Positions 28,712 to 37,376 of a stretch of DNA of 64,000 nucleotides are shown one piece after another; the stretch's first letter is position 1, and each line of letters starts with the position of its first letter. Source of the DNA: Planctomycetota bacterium. Lineage in GTDB: Bacteria > Planctomycetota > UBA1135 > GCA-002686595. The position numbers and the translations under genes are program-made. The stretch covers positions 1 to 64,000 of the forward strand of contig JADYYP010000014.1 of assembly GCA_020853575.1 (NCBI GenBank), given 5' to 3'. Below the pieces are notes generated by a model, which was given only the letters and a program-made list of their open reading frames with translations, ran no database searches and was not told where the DNA came from.

Positions 28712-31519
28712 ATGATCGCCTTGCGACGAAGCCTGCTGCGCGGCGCGACCCTGGTCGCGGCGGCCTGCATGTGCCTGCCCGCGCCTGCGCGCGCGCAGGA
28801 ACGCGACACGACGTCGATCCTGGAGGAACAGGAGCTCCTGCGCCGCCAGCTGCAACGGCTCAAGCGCACCATGGAGGCGCTCATTCCGCGCCTGGAGCAA
28901 GAGGGCCGGCCGCGCGCGCTCGAGCTCCTGCGCGATGGCCTGACGTTGCTCGAGACGCGTGGCGATGGAACCGGTCAGCTGACCATCGAAGAGCTGATGG
29001 AGCGCGCGCGACTCGACGTGCAAACCGGTCAGGTGGCGTCCTCGCTCGAGCGCCAGGAGCAGATCATCCAGCATCTCGATCGATTGCTGTCGGTGCTGCT
29101 CGACCGCCAGAACGTCGAAAATCTGGAGAAGTCGATCGCCGACCTGAAGGAGATCCAAAAGAGCATCGAGGCCCTGGGGAAGCGCGAAGGCGAGCTGCAG
29201 GAGCAGACGCGTGAGCTGCGCGAGAAGAGTGCCACGGCCGAGCAGAAATCGCTCGAGGAGTCGCTCGCGCGCTTGAGCGCGGCGCAGCGCGCGTTGCTCG
29301 AGAAGAACGAGAGCTCCGGGCGTGCGAATGGAGCGCACGCGCTGGAGCAGATCGAGCGCGAGCTCGAGCAACTCGCCGCGCGCGAGAAAGTCGACCGCGC
29401 CGTGCTCGAGACCTGGACGCCACGCGACGCACAGGCGCTCGACGAGCTCACGCAGCAACTGGACAGCGCGCGCGCGGCGGCAGAGCGAGCGCAACGGCTG
29501 GAGCAGGCCGCCCGAGAGCTGCGCGCGGCCGCCTCGACCACGCGCCAAGCGCGCGACGACGCCGCGCCGCAACAAGCAGCCGGTTCCTTGGAACAAGCCT
29601 CCGAGCGCGAGGAGCGACGCTTCCGCGCGTCGGGCGACGCGACCGCGCAGCGGGCGGCGCGCGAGCTCGACGAAGCCGCAAGCGAGTTGCGCAAGTCCGC
29701 CGCGACGGCCGAGGAGCGCGCGCGCGCAGCGCAGGCGACCGACGAGCGCGCGGCCCAACTCGAGAGCGCCGCGGCCGAGGAACGCGCGCGCGCTGCGGCT
29801 GCGCGCACGGCCGCCAAACGTGAGTTCGAACGCGGACAAGCGGCGAGCGGCGAGTCGACTGCGCGCTCCCCCGAGGCGCAGGCCATCGAAGAGGCCTTGA
29901 GAGCGGCCGAGAAAGCCTCCGCGAACCCGGAACGAGCGGAGGAGGCGTCCCAGGCCACGCAACGTGCGGCGGCGGCGGTCCAGCGCGCCAGGGAAGACGA
30001 GCAACGGCTCGGTCCGGCGCTCTCCGCGTCGCAACACGACGCGGCGCAGACTGCCGAGCGCCTGGCGCGCGGGCTCGAGTCCTTGCCCGCTCCCAAGCCC
30101 GACGGCGAGGCGCAAGCGCGCGAAGCTCTCAATGAAGCGGCGCAAGCCATGAACGAGGCCGCCAGCGCATCCCGCGAGCGCGACGCACGGCGCGCGGCCG
30201 AACAAGCAGCGCGCGCCGAGCAGGCCCTCGAACGCGCGCGCCAAGCGCTGAGCGGTGCGCGCCAGGCGCGCAGCCAGAGCGACGCTGGAGCGCAGGCCGC
30301 GCAGCAGGCGCTGGCGCGCGAACAGAGCGAGCTCGCTCAGTCGGCAAAAGGTGCGCGCTCTCAGTCTTCGACGGGAGCGATGTCGCCGGAGGCTCAGGCC
30401 CAGGTCGAGCAGCAGCTCGAGCAAGCGCAGCAGGCCATGGAGCGCGCCGCGCAACAGATGCAGTCCGGACGCAGCTCATCCGCGGCGGAGGCGCAGCGTG
30501 AAGCGCTCGAAGCACTGGCGCAGGCGGAGCGCTCCGCGCAGTCTGGAGTGCGCCCCCAGTCCGCGGAGCAGCGGGCGCGCGCCGAGGAACTGGCGCGCGA
30601 GCAGGAAGCGATCCGCAAGGAACTGCTCGAGCTCGCCACGCGCAACAAGGAGCGCAAGAACGCCAAGCCCAGCCCGAAGCTCGACTCGGCGGCCTCCAAG
30701 GCGTCGGAGGCGAGCGAGTCGCTCGACGAGGGTGAGCTCGGCGAGGCGGAGCAGCAGGAGCAGGACGTGCAGCGCGAGCTGGAATCCGCGCTCGACGACC
30801 TGAAGGACGAAGAAGAGCAGTACCAGAAGCTCCGCCAAGAGGAGCTGCTGTTCAAGATCGCCGAGGAGCTCGCGGCTCTGCTCAAGGCGGAGAACGAGGC
30901 ACTGGCGCAGATCCGTGAGCTCGACGCCGCGCGCAAGGACGAGGAGAAGCTCTCGCGCGCCGACCGCCTGCGGTTGCGCCGCATCGGCGGGGACCTGACG
31001 CAGATCGCCGCGCGCACGACCGAGATCGCCGCGGCGATCGAGAAGGAACAGGCCCTGGTATTCGCCCACATCCTGCGCGAGGTCCGACTGGACCTCGAGC
31101 GCGTGGCGCAGGACATCGACGAGGTCGGTGGCAACCAGACCGGCGAGCGCGTCCAAACCCTGCTCGAGGACTCGATCGAGACCACGCAGTGGGCGCTCGA
31201 TGCCCTCAAGGCCGAGCAGCGCCGGCGCGAGAACGAACAGCAGCAGCAACAACAACAGCAAGAGCAACAGAACCAGTCCGGCCAGGAGCCCCTGGTTCCC
31301 GACGTCGCCGAGCTGAAATTGCTGCGCCAGATGGAGGTCGACACCTTGGGTGCGCTCGACCGGCTGATGTTGCTGTACCCTGATCTCGAGCGCGCGAATC
31401 TCGAACCCGAGGTGCTGGAAGACGTCCTGCGCCTGGCCGAGAGGCACGAGCGCACGACGAAGCTCTTCCAACAGTTCCGCCAGCGTTTGGGCATCGACGG
31501 CCCCGAGGACAAGCCATGA
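28712..31519 (+). CDS. exported long coiled-coil protein
   Basis: A protein of 935 residues. A signal peptide (LLRGATLVAAACMCLPAPARAQ) is followed by an almost uninterrupted alpha-helical coiled coil rich in Ala, Glu, Arg and Gln. The region 240-650 is a highly charged A/E/R/Q low-complexity stretch. Near residues 843-855 a run of about nine glutamines is encoded by alternating CAG/CAA codons (about 31237-31272). A more conserved helical domain ends the protein (LKLLRQMEVDTLGALDRLMLL). A GAGAGGAA Shine-Dalgarno sequence precedes the ATG. An elongated periplasmic rod or tether is the simplest reading. The 3' end overlaps the next gene as ATGA. Composition makes remote homology unreliable, so no family is assigned. 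Confidence 0.8.
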   Translation: MIALRRSLLRGATLVAAACMCLPAPARAQERDTTSILEEQELLRRQLQRLKRTMEALIPRLEQEGRPRALELLRDGLTLLETRGDGTGQLTIEELMERARLDVQTGQVASSLERQEQIIQHLDRLLSVLLDRQNVENLEKSIADLKEIQKSIEALGKREGELQEQTRELREKSATAEQKSLEESLARLSAAQRALLEKNESSGRANGAHALEQIERELEQLAAREKVDRAVLETWTPRDAQALDELTQQLDSARAAAERAQRLEQAARELRAAASTTRQARDDAAPQQAAGSLEQASEREERRFRASGDATAQRAARELDEAASELRKSAATAEERARAAQATDERAAQLESAAAEERARAAAARTAAKREFERGQAASGESTARSPEAQAIEEALRAAEKASANPERAEEASQATQRAAAAVQRAREDEQRLGPALSASQHDAAQTAERLARGLESLPAPKPDGEAQAREALNEAAQAMNEAASASRERDARRAAEQAARAEQALERARQALSGARQARSQSDAGAQAAQQALAREQSELAQSAKGARSQSSTGAMSPEAQAQVEQQLEQAQQAMERAAQQMQSGRSSSAAEAQREALEALAQAERSAQSGVRPQSAEQRARAEELAREQEAIRKELLELATRNKERKNAKPSPKLDSAASKASEASESLDEGELGEAEQQEQDVQRELESALDDLKDEEEQYQKLRQEELLFKIAEELAALLKAENEALAQIRELDAARKDEEKLSRADRLRLRRIGGDLTQIAARTTEIAAAIEKEQALVFAHILREVRLDLERVAQDIDEVGGNQTGERVQTLLEDSIETTQWALDALKAEQRRRENEQQQQQQQQEQQNQSGQEPLVPDVAELKLLRQMEVDTLGALDRLMLLYPDLERANLEPEVLEDVLRLAERHERTTKLFQQFRQRLGIDGPEDKP

Positions 31520-32268
31520 CCAGGCAGACTCACCGCATCGTGATCGCTCCGCTCCTCACGACCTGTTGCGCGCTGCTGCTCGCCGCCGGACACGCCCCGG
31601 CCCAGGACGTCAAGCCGACCAACCCGTTCCACGCACCCGAGGACGATCCGCGGGCACGCATGACCGAGTTGTTCAAGAAGGTCGAGTCGCGCTTGGTCGA
31701 GATCGACAAGCTGCTCTACGACGCCGGCACGGGCTCGGGCTCGGCCAGCGGAGTCCGCGAGAGCGGCATCGCGGAGCTGATGCAGCGCTCGCGCTCGCGC
31801 GGCGACGAAGTCCTCCAGGGCATCGACGAGATCCTCGAGATCGCCAATCAACAGGGCGGTGGCGGCGGTTCCTGCAAGAAGGCGATGCAAAGCGACAAGC
31901 CCGGTGGACAAGGCACGCCCAAGCAGGGTTCCAAGGAGCAGCAGGCGCGCGAGCAGACGCCGGAGCGGCCGGGTGGCGAGAAGCCGCTGGGCGAAAAGGA
32001 ACAGCCGCGATCGGCGAACGACCCCCAGGACGGGCGCGAGCCCAAGGGCGACCGCGAAGCGCGGAGCGATCCCAAGAACACGCCCGGTGGTCCGCCGCCG
32101 AAGCAGTCGAGTAGCGTGGTCGACGCCGAGAAAGCCAATCAACAATGGGGCGACCTGCCGCCGACCGTGCGCGACTTGTTCCGCACCGAGGGTGGCGGTG
32201 ACCTGCCGCCGCAATACCGCGATTGGATCGACGCCTACTACCGTCGACTCAACCGCGAACGGCGCTAG
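31516..32268 (+). CDS. small exported low-complexity protein of the MoxR operon
   Basis: A protein of 250 residues with a signal peptide (RIVIAPLLTTCCALLLAAGHAPA). A short helical region (about 45-115, MTELFKKVESRLVEIDKLLYD and EVLQGIDEILEIA) contains a glycine run. A disordered, charged linker of Gly/Pro/Lys/Gln/Glu follows (about 115-200), and then a conserved-looking C-terminal segment (WGDLPPTVRDLFRTEGGGDLPPQYRDWIDAYYRRL). The last segment, with its LPP..RD pattern, is a recurring tail in planctomycete exported proteins of such operons and may be a docking motif. It is translationally coupled to the coiled-coil gene. Function unknown. Confidence 0.75.
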   Translation: MTRQTHRIVIAPLLTTCCALLLAAGHAPAQDVKPTNPFHAPEDDPRARMTELFKKVESRLVEIDKLLYDAGTGSGSASGVRESGIAELMQRSRSRGDEVLQGIDEILEIANQQGGGGGSCKKAMQSDKPGGQGTPKQGSKEQQAREQTPERPGGEKPLGEKEQPRSANDPQDGREPKGDREARSDPKNTPGGPPPKQSSSVVDAEKANQQWGDLPPTVRDLFRTEGGGDLPPQYRDWIDAYYRRLNRERR

Positions 32269-32276
32269 CGCCGGCG

Positions 32277-33524
32277 ATGACAGCACGCCGGATCTCGAGG
32301 GCGCTCGCGATGCTCGTCCGCGGCCGCGCCGCGCGTGGCCTGCTGCTGCGCAATGGAGCGCCGAGCGACGGCGTGCGTGGAGGCCTGCTCTGCACACTGT
32401 GCGTCGCGCTGGCGTCGGCGGCGCGCGCGCTCCCCGAGGGCGAAAGGCCCAGCGAGCAACCTCGCGGTGCGCCCAAGGTCGACGGACGGCGCTCGACGCC
32501 GCTGGACGGGCAGGACACGGACGCAGTTCGCAACGCTCGCGACGACGCGCGCACCCGCTCCTTCGTGCGCGGCTTGGAGTTCCTGGCAGGCGCGCAGACG
32601 GCCCATCAGGACGGCTCGTTTCCAGCTGCCGGCGGACGCCAACATGCGCCGGTGGCACTGGCGGGCCTGGGCGCACTGGCGTTCATGGCCGAGGGTTCGA
32701 CGCCCGAGCGCGGTCGCTTCGGAAAGAACGTGTCCGCGGCGGTCGACTACTTGCTCTCCAAGGCCGACTCGTCCGCGTCGGGCACACGCGGCTACATCGC
32801 GGTCTCGCTCGACGACGAATGGGGCATGCACGCCCACGGCTACGCGTTGCTCGCGTTGTGCAACGCCTACACGCTCTCCCCACTGCGCGAGCGTGGCCAA
32901 CGCATCGCCGAGCTCTTGCCCGACGCGGTGCGCGTGATCGAGGCCAGCCAGACGTCCGAGGGCGGGTGGTTCTACAAGCCCGTGGCGGGCTTCGAGCACG
33001 AGAACTCGGTGACGGTCGTGCAGCTCCAGGCGCTGCGCGCCGCGCGCAATTGCGGCATCACGGTGCAGTCGACGGTCATCGCGCGCGCCATCGACTACAT
33101 CCGCCGTTGTCAGAGCGAGAACGGCTCGTTCCGCTATGCGCTCGAGCCCGCCAGCAAGACCTCGCTGGCGCTGACCGCGGCCGGCCTGGCGACGCTGCAG
33201 AACGCCGGACACTACACCGGCCCCGAGGTCGACCGTGCGGTGCACGAGCTGTGGGTCGAGCTCGTCGAGCGCGAGCGCGGCACGCTCGCCGTCGAGCGCA
33301 ACTTCCCCCACTACGAGCGCCTGTATGTCGCGCTCGCGCTCTGGACGCACGCCGATCAACGCCTTTTCCAACAGTGGTTCGCCACCGAGTGCAAGGCGGT
33401 CGTCGAAGACCAACGCGCCGACGGTTCGTGGAGCGACGAGCAGTTCGGCGCTTGCTACGCGACCTCGATGAACTGCCTGTTCTTGTCGATCGACGACGCG
33501 CTGTTGCCGCTGTTCGAGCGCTAG
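32277..33524 (+). CDS. exported alpha/alpha-toroid protein 2
   Basis: A protein of 415 residues; the signal-like segment GGLLCTLCVALASAARA lies unusually far in (about residues 35-51), so a GTG at 32373 giving 383 residues is a reasonable alternative start. The mature part is a prenyltransferase/squalene-cyclase-type helical toroid with repeats VRGLEFLAGAQ, AVDYLLSKADSSASGTRGYI, RVIEASQTSEGGWFYKP and AIDYIRRCQSENGSFRY. The block ENSVTVVQLQALRAARNCGI matches the corresponding block of toroid 1, marking them as paralogues. No DxDD motif is present. It is the last gene of the ten-gene run and is convergent with the carbonic-anhydrase-like gene. The 82 bases between them hold no clear terminator. 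Confidence 0.82.
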   Translation: MTARRISRALAMLVRGRAARGLLLRNGAPSDGVRGGLLCTLCVALASAARALPEGERPSEQPRGAPKVDGRRSTPLDGQDTDAVRNARDDARTRSFVRGLEFLAGAQTAHQDGSFPAAGGRQHAPVALAGLGALAFMAEGSTPERGRFGKNVSAAVDYLLSKADSSASGTRGYIAVSLDDEWGMHAHGYALLALCNAYTLSPLRERGQRIAELLPDAVRVIEASQTSEGGWFYKPVAGFEHENSVTVVQLQALRAARNCGITVQSTVIARAIDYIRRCQSENGSFRYALEPASKTSLALTAAGLATLQNAGHYTGPEVDRAVHELWVELVERERGTLAVERNFPHYERLYVALALWTHADQRLFQQWFATECKAVVEDQRADGSWSDEQFGACYATSMNCLFLSIDDALLPLFER

Positions 33525-33606
33525 GGTCGCCCGACGGTCTGCGGCACGTCAACGCTACCCAAGTCGCGCTCGGCGGAAAGCCGCGGGCGCGCGACGCGAG
33601 TGACGC

Positions 33607-34110
33607 TCACAGGTACAGCCTCAACTTCTCGACGTAGCCGTGGGCACTGGCGCGGATCGCGCGCACGTCCTCGTCCGTCAGCTGGCGCACGATTTTCGCC
33701 GGCATGCCCACGACCAACGAGCGCGGCGGGATCTGCGCGCGTTCCTTGACCACCGCGCCCGCGGCGACCAAGCACTCGTCCCCGATCTCGCTGTTGCCGA
33801 GCAGGATCGCGCCCATGCCGATCAAGCAGCCGTTGCCGACGCGCGCGCCGTGCAAGATGGCGCGGTGTCCGATGGTGCAGTCCTCGCCGATCACGTTGGG
33901 CACGCCGATGTCGCAGTGCACCATCGTCAGGTCCTGGATGTTCGTGCGCGCACCGATCACCAGCGGAGCATCGTCTCCGCGCAGCACGCATCCGAACCAA
34001 ACGCCGACGTCCCGACCGAGCGTCACGTCGCCGGTCACGACGGCTCCGCGAGCAACGAACGCTCCACCCTCGACGGGGTGGAACAGGCCTTGGCGAGGAA
34101 AGAAGCTCAA
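33607..34110 (-). CDS. gamma carbonic anhydrase-like hexapeptide protein
   Basis: A protein of 167 residues built of left-handed beta-helix hexapeptide repeats (e.g. VIGARTNIQDLTMVH, VIGEDCTIGHRAILHG, RVGNGCLIGMGAILLG) with a C-terminal helix, matching the YrdA/PaaY/gamma-carbonic-anhydrase group. Three histidines, in TMVHCD and in TIGHRAILHG, match the zinc ligands of Cam-type enzymes, so metal binding and carbonic anhydrase activity are plausible; many members have no demonstrated activity. The start is a TTG with AAGGAG six nt upstream, a strong case for a non-ATG start. It is the most 3' gene of the minus-strand run from the sigma-54 activator. Confidence 0.9.
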   Translation of the reverse strand: MSFFPRQGLFHPVEGGAFVARGAVVTGDVTLGRDVGVWFGCVLRGDDAPLVIGARTNIQDLTMVHCDIGVPNVIGEDCTIGHRAILHGARVGNGCLIGMGAILLGNSEIGDECLVAAGAVVKERAQIPPRSLVVGMPAKIVRQLTDEDVRAIRASAHGYVEKLRLYL

Positions 34111-34224
34111 CGGCGTCTCCTTGGGCTGAGTGGATGACTCGTTCCCTCGCGCTGTGTCGCGGGAGCGTCGAGAGGATAGCGGCGCACGCCGCGCTCGGAC
34201 ACTGCGCGAGAGCGCCGCACGCGC

Positions 34225-35067
34225 TCAGGGCCCGAGCCAGTCGCGCGACTGCGGCAGGGCCGCGAGCAGCGCCAGGGTCAGGCCGTTGTGCAGCGCGTGC
34301 ACGAACCAACACGACGCGATGTGTTGCGTGCGCAGCATCACCGAACCGAGCACCAGCGAGAGCGCGAACATCGGCAAGCAGGTCAGCAAGTTGGCGTGCA
34401 CGGAGGTGAACAGCAGCGCCGTGATGAGCACCCCCCCGCGGTCGCCGAGGTTCTGGACCAACAGCGGTTGCAGGAAGGCCCGGAAGAACAACTCCTCGCA
34501 CAGCGGGATCACGACCACCGCGAGCGCGCTGAACAGCGCCAACTCCGCGCCCGAGAGTCCTGCGGCCAACTGCACGACGTCTTGGGTGACGAGCTCGAAG
34601 CCCAGGGTCGGCCAGAGCCAATTCGAGATCTGCGCAGCGCCGGCGATCGCCGGCAGCGCGATCAAGTAGCTGGTGAACCCGACCGCCACCGCGGGCCACG
34701 TTCGATCCGCGCGCAAGCCCAGGCTGCGCAAGCCGAGCGGATCGAGCTGGCGCGCGAACAGCGCAACCATGGCGATCGTGACCAGTTGCAGGCCCGCGCT
34801 GACCGCGACCTGCGCCACGGCGCCTTCGAGGTCGAGCGACAAGGCGCGCGCTCCGTACAGCACCAGCAGCGTCGCCGCGAAGTACAAGAAGATCGCCGCG
34901 CCGACGTGCGAGAAACCCCAGCGTGCGAAGCTCACGTTGCGCCCGGGGAACACGCGCCGCGCGAGCGCGATCCCCGCCGGCACGAGCGACAGGCTCGCCA
35001 ACACCGCCACCAGGCCAATGGTGGCGGCGACGGCCGTGCCCGAGACTTGCTCGCCGCCGTCGATCAC
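34225..35067 (-). CDS. CPBP family intramembrane glutamic endopeptidase
   Basis: A multi-pass membrane protein of 280 residues with the CPBP (Abi/CAAX-processing-type) motifs: EExxFR as C-E191-E192-LFFR196, the FxxxH motif ending at H224 (FTSVHAN), and the third motif around HALHNG (H257, H260, N261). About eight hydrophobic segments are visible. These glutamate intramembrane proteases cleave CAAX-like or peptide substrates, and in bacteria are often linked to bacteriocin self-immunity or membrane protein turnover; the substrate here is unknown. The GTG start lies 16 nt after thiG. Lying beside thiamine genes probably has no functional meaning. Confidence 0.85.
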   Translation of the reverse strand: MIDGGEQVSGTAVAATIGLVAVLASLSLVPAGIALARRVFPGRNVSFARWGFSHVGAAIFLYFAATLLVLYGARALSLDLEGAVAQVAVSAGLQLVTIAMVALFARQLDPLGLRSLGLRADRTWPAVAVGFTSYLIALPAIAGAAQISNWLWPTLGFELVTQDVVQLAAGLSGAELALFSALAVVVIPLCEELFFRAFLQPLLVQNLGDRGGVLITALLFTSVHANLLTCLPMFALSLVLGSVMLRTQHIASCWFVHALHNGLTLALLAALPQSRDWLGP

Positions 35068-35083
35068 GCCGCGCCGCCTTGGC

Positions 35084-35908
35084 TCACGAACGCCTCGCCG
35101 AGATCACTCCGTCGAGAGGCGACGAGGCGTTCGCATACAGCTTGCGCTCGATACGGCCGGCGAGGAACGCGTTGCGACCGGCGCGGCACGCGTCGCGCAT
35201 CGCGCTCGCCATGCGCAGCGGCTCGCGCGCGCCGGCGATGGCCGTGTTGAGCAGCACGCCAGCGACGCCCAGCTCCATCGCCGCGCTGACGTCGGAGGCC
35301 GTGCCGACTCCGGCGTCGACGATCACCGGCACTTGCACCAACTCCATCAGGATGCGAATGGCATTGGGGTTGAGCACGCCCTGGCCGGAACCGATCGGCG
35401 AGCCCGCGGGCATCACGCTCTTCGCGCCCAGCTCGGCCAAGTGCACGCCCAGACGCGGATCGTCCGAGCAGTACACCATCACGTCGAATCCCTGGCGCAC
35501 GAGCTCGCGCGTCGCTTCCACGGTGCCCAGCGGGTCGGGCAAGAGCGTCTTGGGGTCGCCGAGCACTTCGAGCTTGACCAACTCGGTGCCCAGCAACTCG
35601 CGCGCGAGCTCCGCGGTGCGGATCGCCGTCGGTGCATCGAAGCAGCCGGCGGTGTTGGGCAGGATCGCGTAGCGCGAGCGATCGATGAAGTCGAGCAGTG
35701 ACGGGCCCTGGCTGCGGTCCAGGTTCACGCGCCGCACGGCCACCGTGACACAGTCGGTGCCGCTGACCTCCAAGGCCTCGCGCATCTGCTCGAAGCTCGC
35801 GTACTTGCCGGTCCCGACCAACAACCGCGAGCGCAGCGTCGTGCGACCGAGCACCAGCGGTCCGTCGCTCTCGTACGTGCGCTCCAATGTTCCCGTGTCC
35901 ACGTTCAA
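35084..35908 (-). CDS. thiG: thiazole synthase
   Basis: A protein of 274 residues that forms the thiazole phosphate ring of thiamine from deoxyxylulose 5-phosphate, ThiS-thiocarboxylate and dehydroglycine. It has the catalytic Schiff-base lysine K112 in [10 protein letters not shown] and the TIM-barrel blocks [38 protein letters not shown] and [20 protein letters not shown]. About 15 extra N-terminal residues precede the usual start. It overlaps thiS by 4 nt (ATGA), so donor and synthase are co-translated. ThiF and the glycine oxidase partner are not in this window. Confidence 0.95.
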   Translation of the reverse strand: MNVDTGTLERTYESDGPLVLGRTTLRSRLLVGTGKYASFEQMREALEVSGTDCVTVAVRRVNLDRSQGPSLLDFIDRSRYAILPNTAGCFDAPTAIRTAELARELLGTELVKLEVLGDPKTLLPDPLGTVEATRELVRQGFDVMVYCSDDPRLGVHLAELGAKSVMPAGSPIGSGQGVLNPNAIRILMELVQVPVIVDAGVGTASDVSAAMELGVAGVLLNTAIAGAREPLRMASAMRDACRAGRNAFLAGRIERKLYANASSPLDGVISARRS

Positions 35909-36111
35909 CCTCCACCGACCATCGTGACCAATTCGAGCTCGTCGCCCGGCTCGAGCGCGGTCGTCTCGTGCTGCGCGCGCCGCACGATGCGTCCATTGCG
36001 CTCGACGGCCACCAACTCCGGACGCAAACCGAGCTCACGCACCAGCGCCGCCACGCTGGAGCCGCGCTCGACGGAGCGCGCCAGACCGTTGACTCGAATC
36101 TCGACTTGCAT
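35905..36111 (-). CDS. thiS: sulfur carrier protein ThiS
   Basis: A ubiquitin-like sulfur carrier of 68 residues ending in GGG, whose terminal glycine is adenylated and thiocarboxylated to supply thiazole sulfur. The beta-grasp pattern is visible ([45 protein letters not shown]). The ATG at 36109-36111 was preferred over a GTG nine bases upstream because it gives the family-typical MQV start with a GGTGAG sequence close upstream. Only 64 bases separate it from the RlmI-like gene, which leaves no room for a TPP riboswitch. Confidence 0.92.
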   Translation of the reverse strand: MQVEIRVNGLARSVERGSSVAALVRELGLRPELVAVERNGRIVRRAQHETTALEPGDELELVTMVGGG

Positions 36112-36175
36112 GCTGCTCACCGAACCTGGCCGAGGGTATCCGCGGCCGAGCGCGCCCTCAAGCCGCGCGCCGCGT

Positions 36176-37354
36176 TCAATCGTCGACCCGCATGAAGGCG
36201 CACTTCAGGTAGCTCGACTCCGGCAACACCATGAGCGCCGAATGATCCGGCGACGCGCCCAGTAGATCCTCGAGGTACACGTCACGGCGCGCGAGCGTCG
36301 CCGCCTGCGCCAGGAGCTGCACGAAGTGCTCGGCCCGGACGGCGTGCGAGCACGACGCGCTGACCAGGTGCCCGCCCGCGTCGACCAAGCGCAACGCGCG
36401 TGCGTTGAGCTCGCGATAGCCGCGCTCCGCGCCCGCGAGCTCGGCCTTGTTCTTCGCGAATGCCGGCGGGTCGACGACCACGACGGCGAAGCGCGCCCCC
36501 GACTCCGCGCGAGCGCGCAGGTCGCGCATGACGTCCACTCGTTCGCAGCGCAGCTTGCCGGAGACTCCGTTGCGCTCGGCATTGCGGCGCGCGCGCTCGA
36601 GCGCCGCCTCGGATTGGTCGAGGCACAACACGCTGCGCGCACCCGCCAGCGCGGCGCGCACTCCGAACAGGCCGTCGTACGAGAAGGCGTCGAGCATGTC
36701 GCCGCCGACGGCGAGCTCCGCCGCGCGTCGCCGATTGACGCGCTGGTCGAGGTAGTGCCCGGTCTTGTGGCCGTGCAGCACATCGACCTCGTACAGCAGC
36801 TGATCCTCGCGGACCTCGAGTACCTCGGGCAGTTCGCCACGGAGCACTTCCACGCGCTTCTCGAGCCCCTCCAACCGACGCACGGAGGCATCCGAGCGGT
36901 CGACGATCGCACGCGGCGTCCCGCACTGCGCCAGCAGCGCGCTCACGAACACGTCGCGCAGCCGATCGGAGCCCTGCGAGCCGCTCTGGAGCACGAACAC
37001 ACCCGCGTAGTGATCGATCACGAGCCCCGGAACGCCGTCGGCGTCACCCGCGAGCACGCGGCATGCTCCCGCGGGGTCGAATAGCCCCATGCGCCGTCGC
37101 GCGGCGAGCGCGCGCGCCAAGCGTCCGCACCAAAAAGCCTCGTCCGGAGCGTGCTCGTCGCGCGTGATCAGCCGCACGCGGATCTTGGACTCCGAGCTGT
37201 ACAGGCCGTGGCCGAGCACGCGCTCGTCCGGCGCGTGGATCGCGACCACGTCGCCGGGCTGGGCCTCGGTTGCGGTCACGTCGTCCGCGAAGATCCAGGG
37301 ATGCCCGCCTTCGAGGCGTCGCCGCCCCCGTCCGCTGATGCGCACTCGACTCAC
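36176..37354 (-). CDS. rlmI: RlmI-like class I SAM-dependent 23S rRNA methyltransferase
   Basis: A protein of 392 residues, close to the roughly 396 of E. coli RlmI, which makes m5C1962 in 23S rRNA. Residues 1-75 are a PUA-type RNA-binding domain (LEGGHPWIFADDV, then LGHGLYSSESKIRVRLI). The middle is an EEHEE-like segment, and the methyltransferase domain carries HGHKTGHYLDQRVNR, the SAM site MLDAFSYDGLFGVRAALAGA, and VVVDPPAFAKNK (motif IV). An essential-cysteine segment, SASCSH, follows. A GGAAGGA sequence 8 nt upstream fixes the GTG start at 37352-37354. It sits 22 nt after the TPR gene. Site specificity is inferred from family only. Confidence 0.88.
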   Translation of the reverse strand: MSRVRISGRGRRRLEGGHPWIFADDVTATEAQPGDVVAIHAPDERVLGHGLYSSESKIRVRLITRDEHAPDEAFWCGRLARALAARRRMGLFDPAGACRVLAGDADGVPGLVIDHYAGVFVLQSGSQGSDRLRDVFVSALLAQCGTPRAIVDRSDASVRRLEGLEKRVEVLRGELPEVLEVREDQLLYEVDVLHGHKTGHYLDQRVNRRRAAELAVGGDMLDAFSYDGLFGVRAALAGARSVLCLDQSEAALERARRNAERNGVSGKLRCERVDVMRDLRARAESGARFAVVVVDPPAFAKNKAELAGAERGYRELNARALRLVDAGGHLVSASCSHAVRAEHFVQLLAQAATLARRDVYLEDLLGASPDHSALMVLPESSYLKCAFMRVDD

Positions 37355-37376
37355 GCGATCGGTCCTTCCGTCGTGC

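Noticed and set aside
25158-33524. Toroid genes as true squalene-hopene cyclases
   Set aside because: Neither has the DxDD acid motif, both have signal peptides, and their repeats match the exported planctomycete toroid type.
36112-36175. TPP riboswitch before thiS
   Set aside because: Only 64 bases separate thiS from the preceding gene, too short for a riboswitch, and no conserved TPP core is present.
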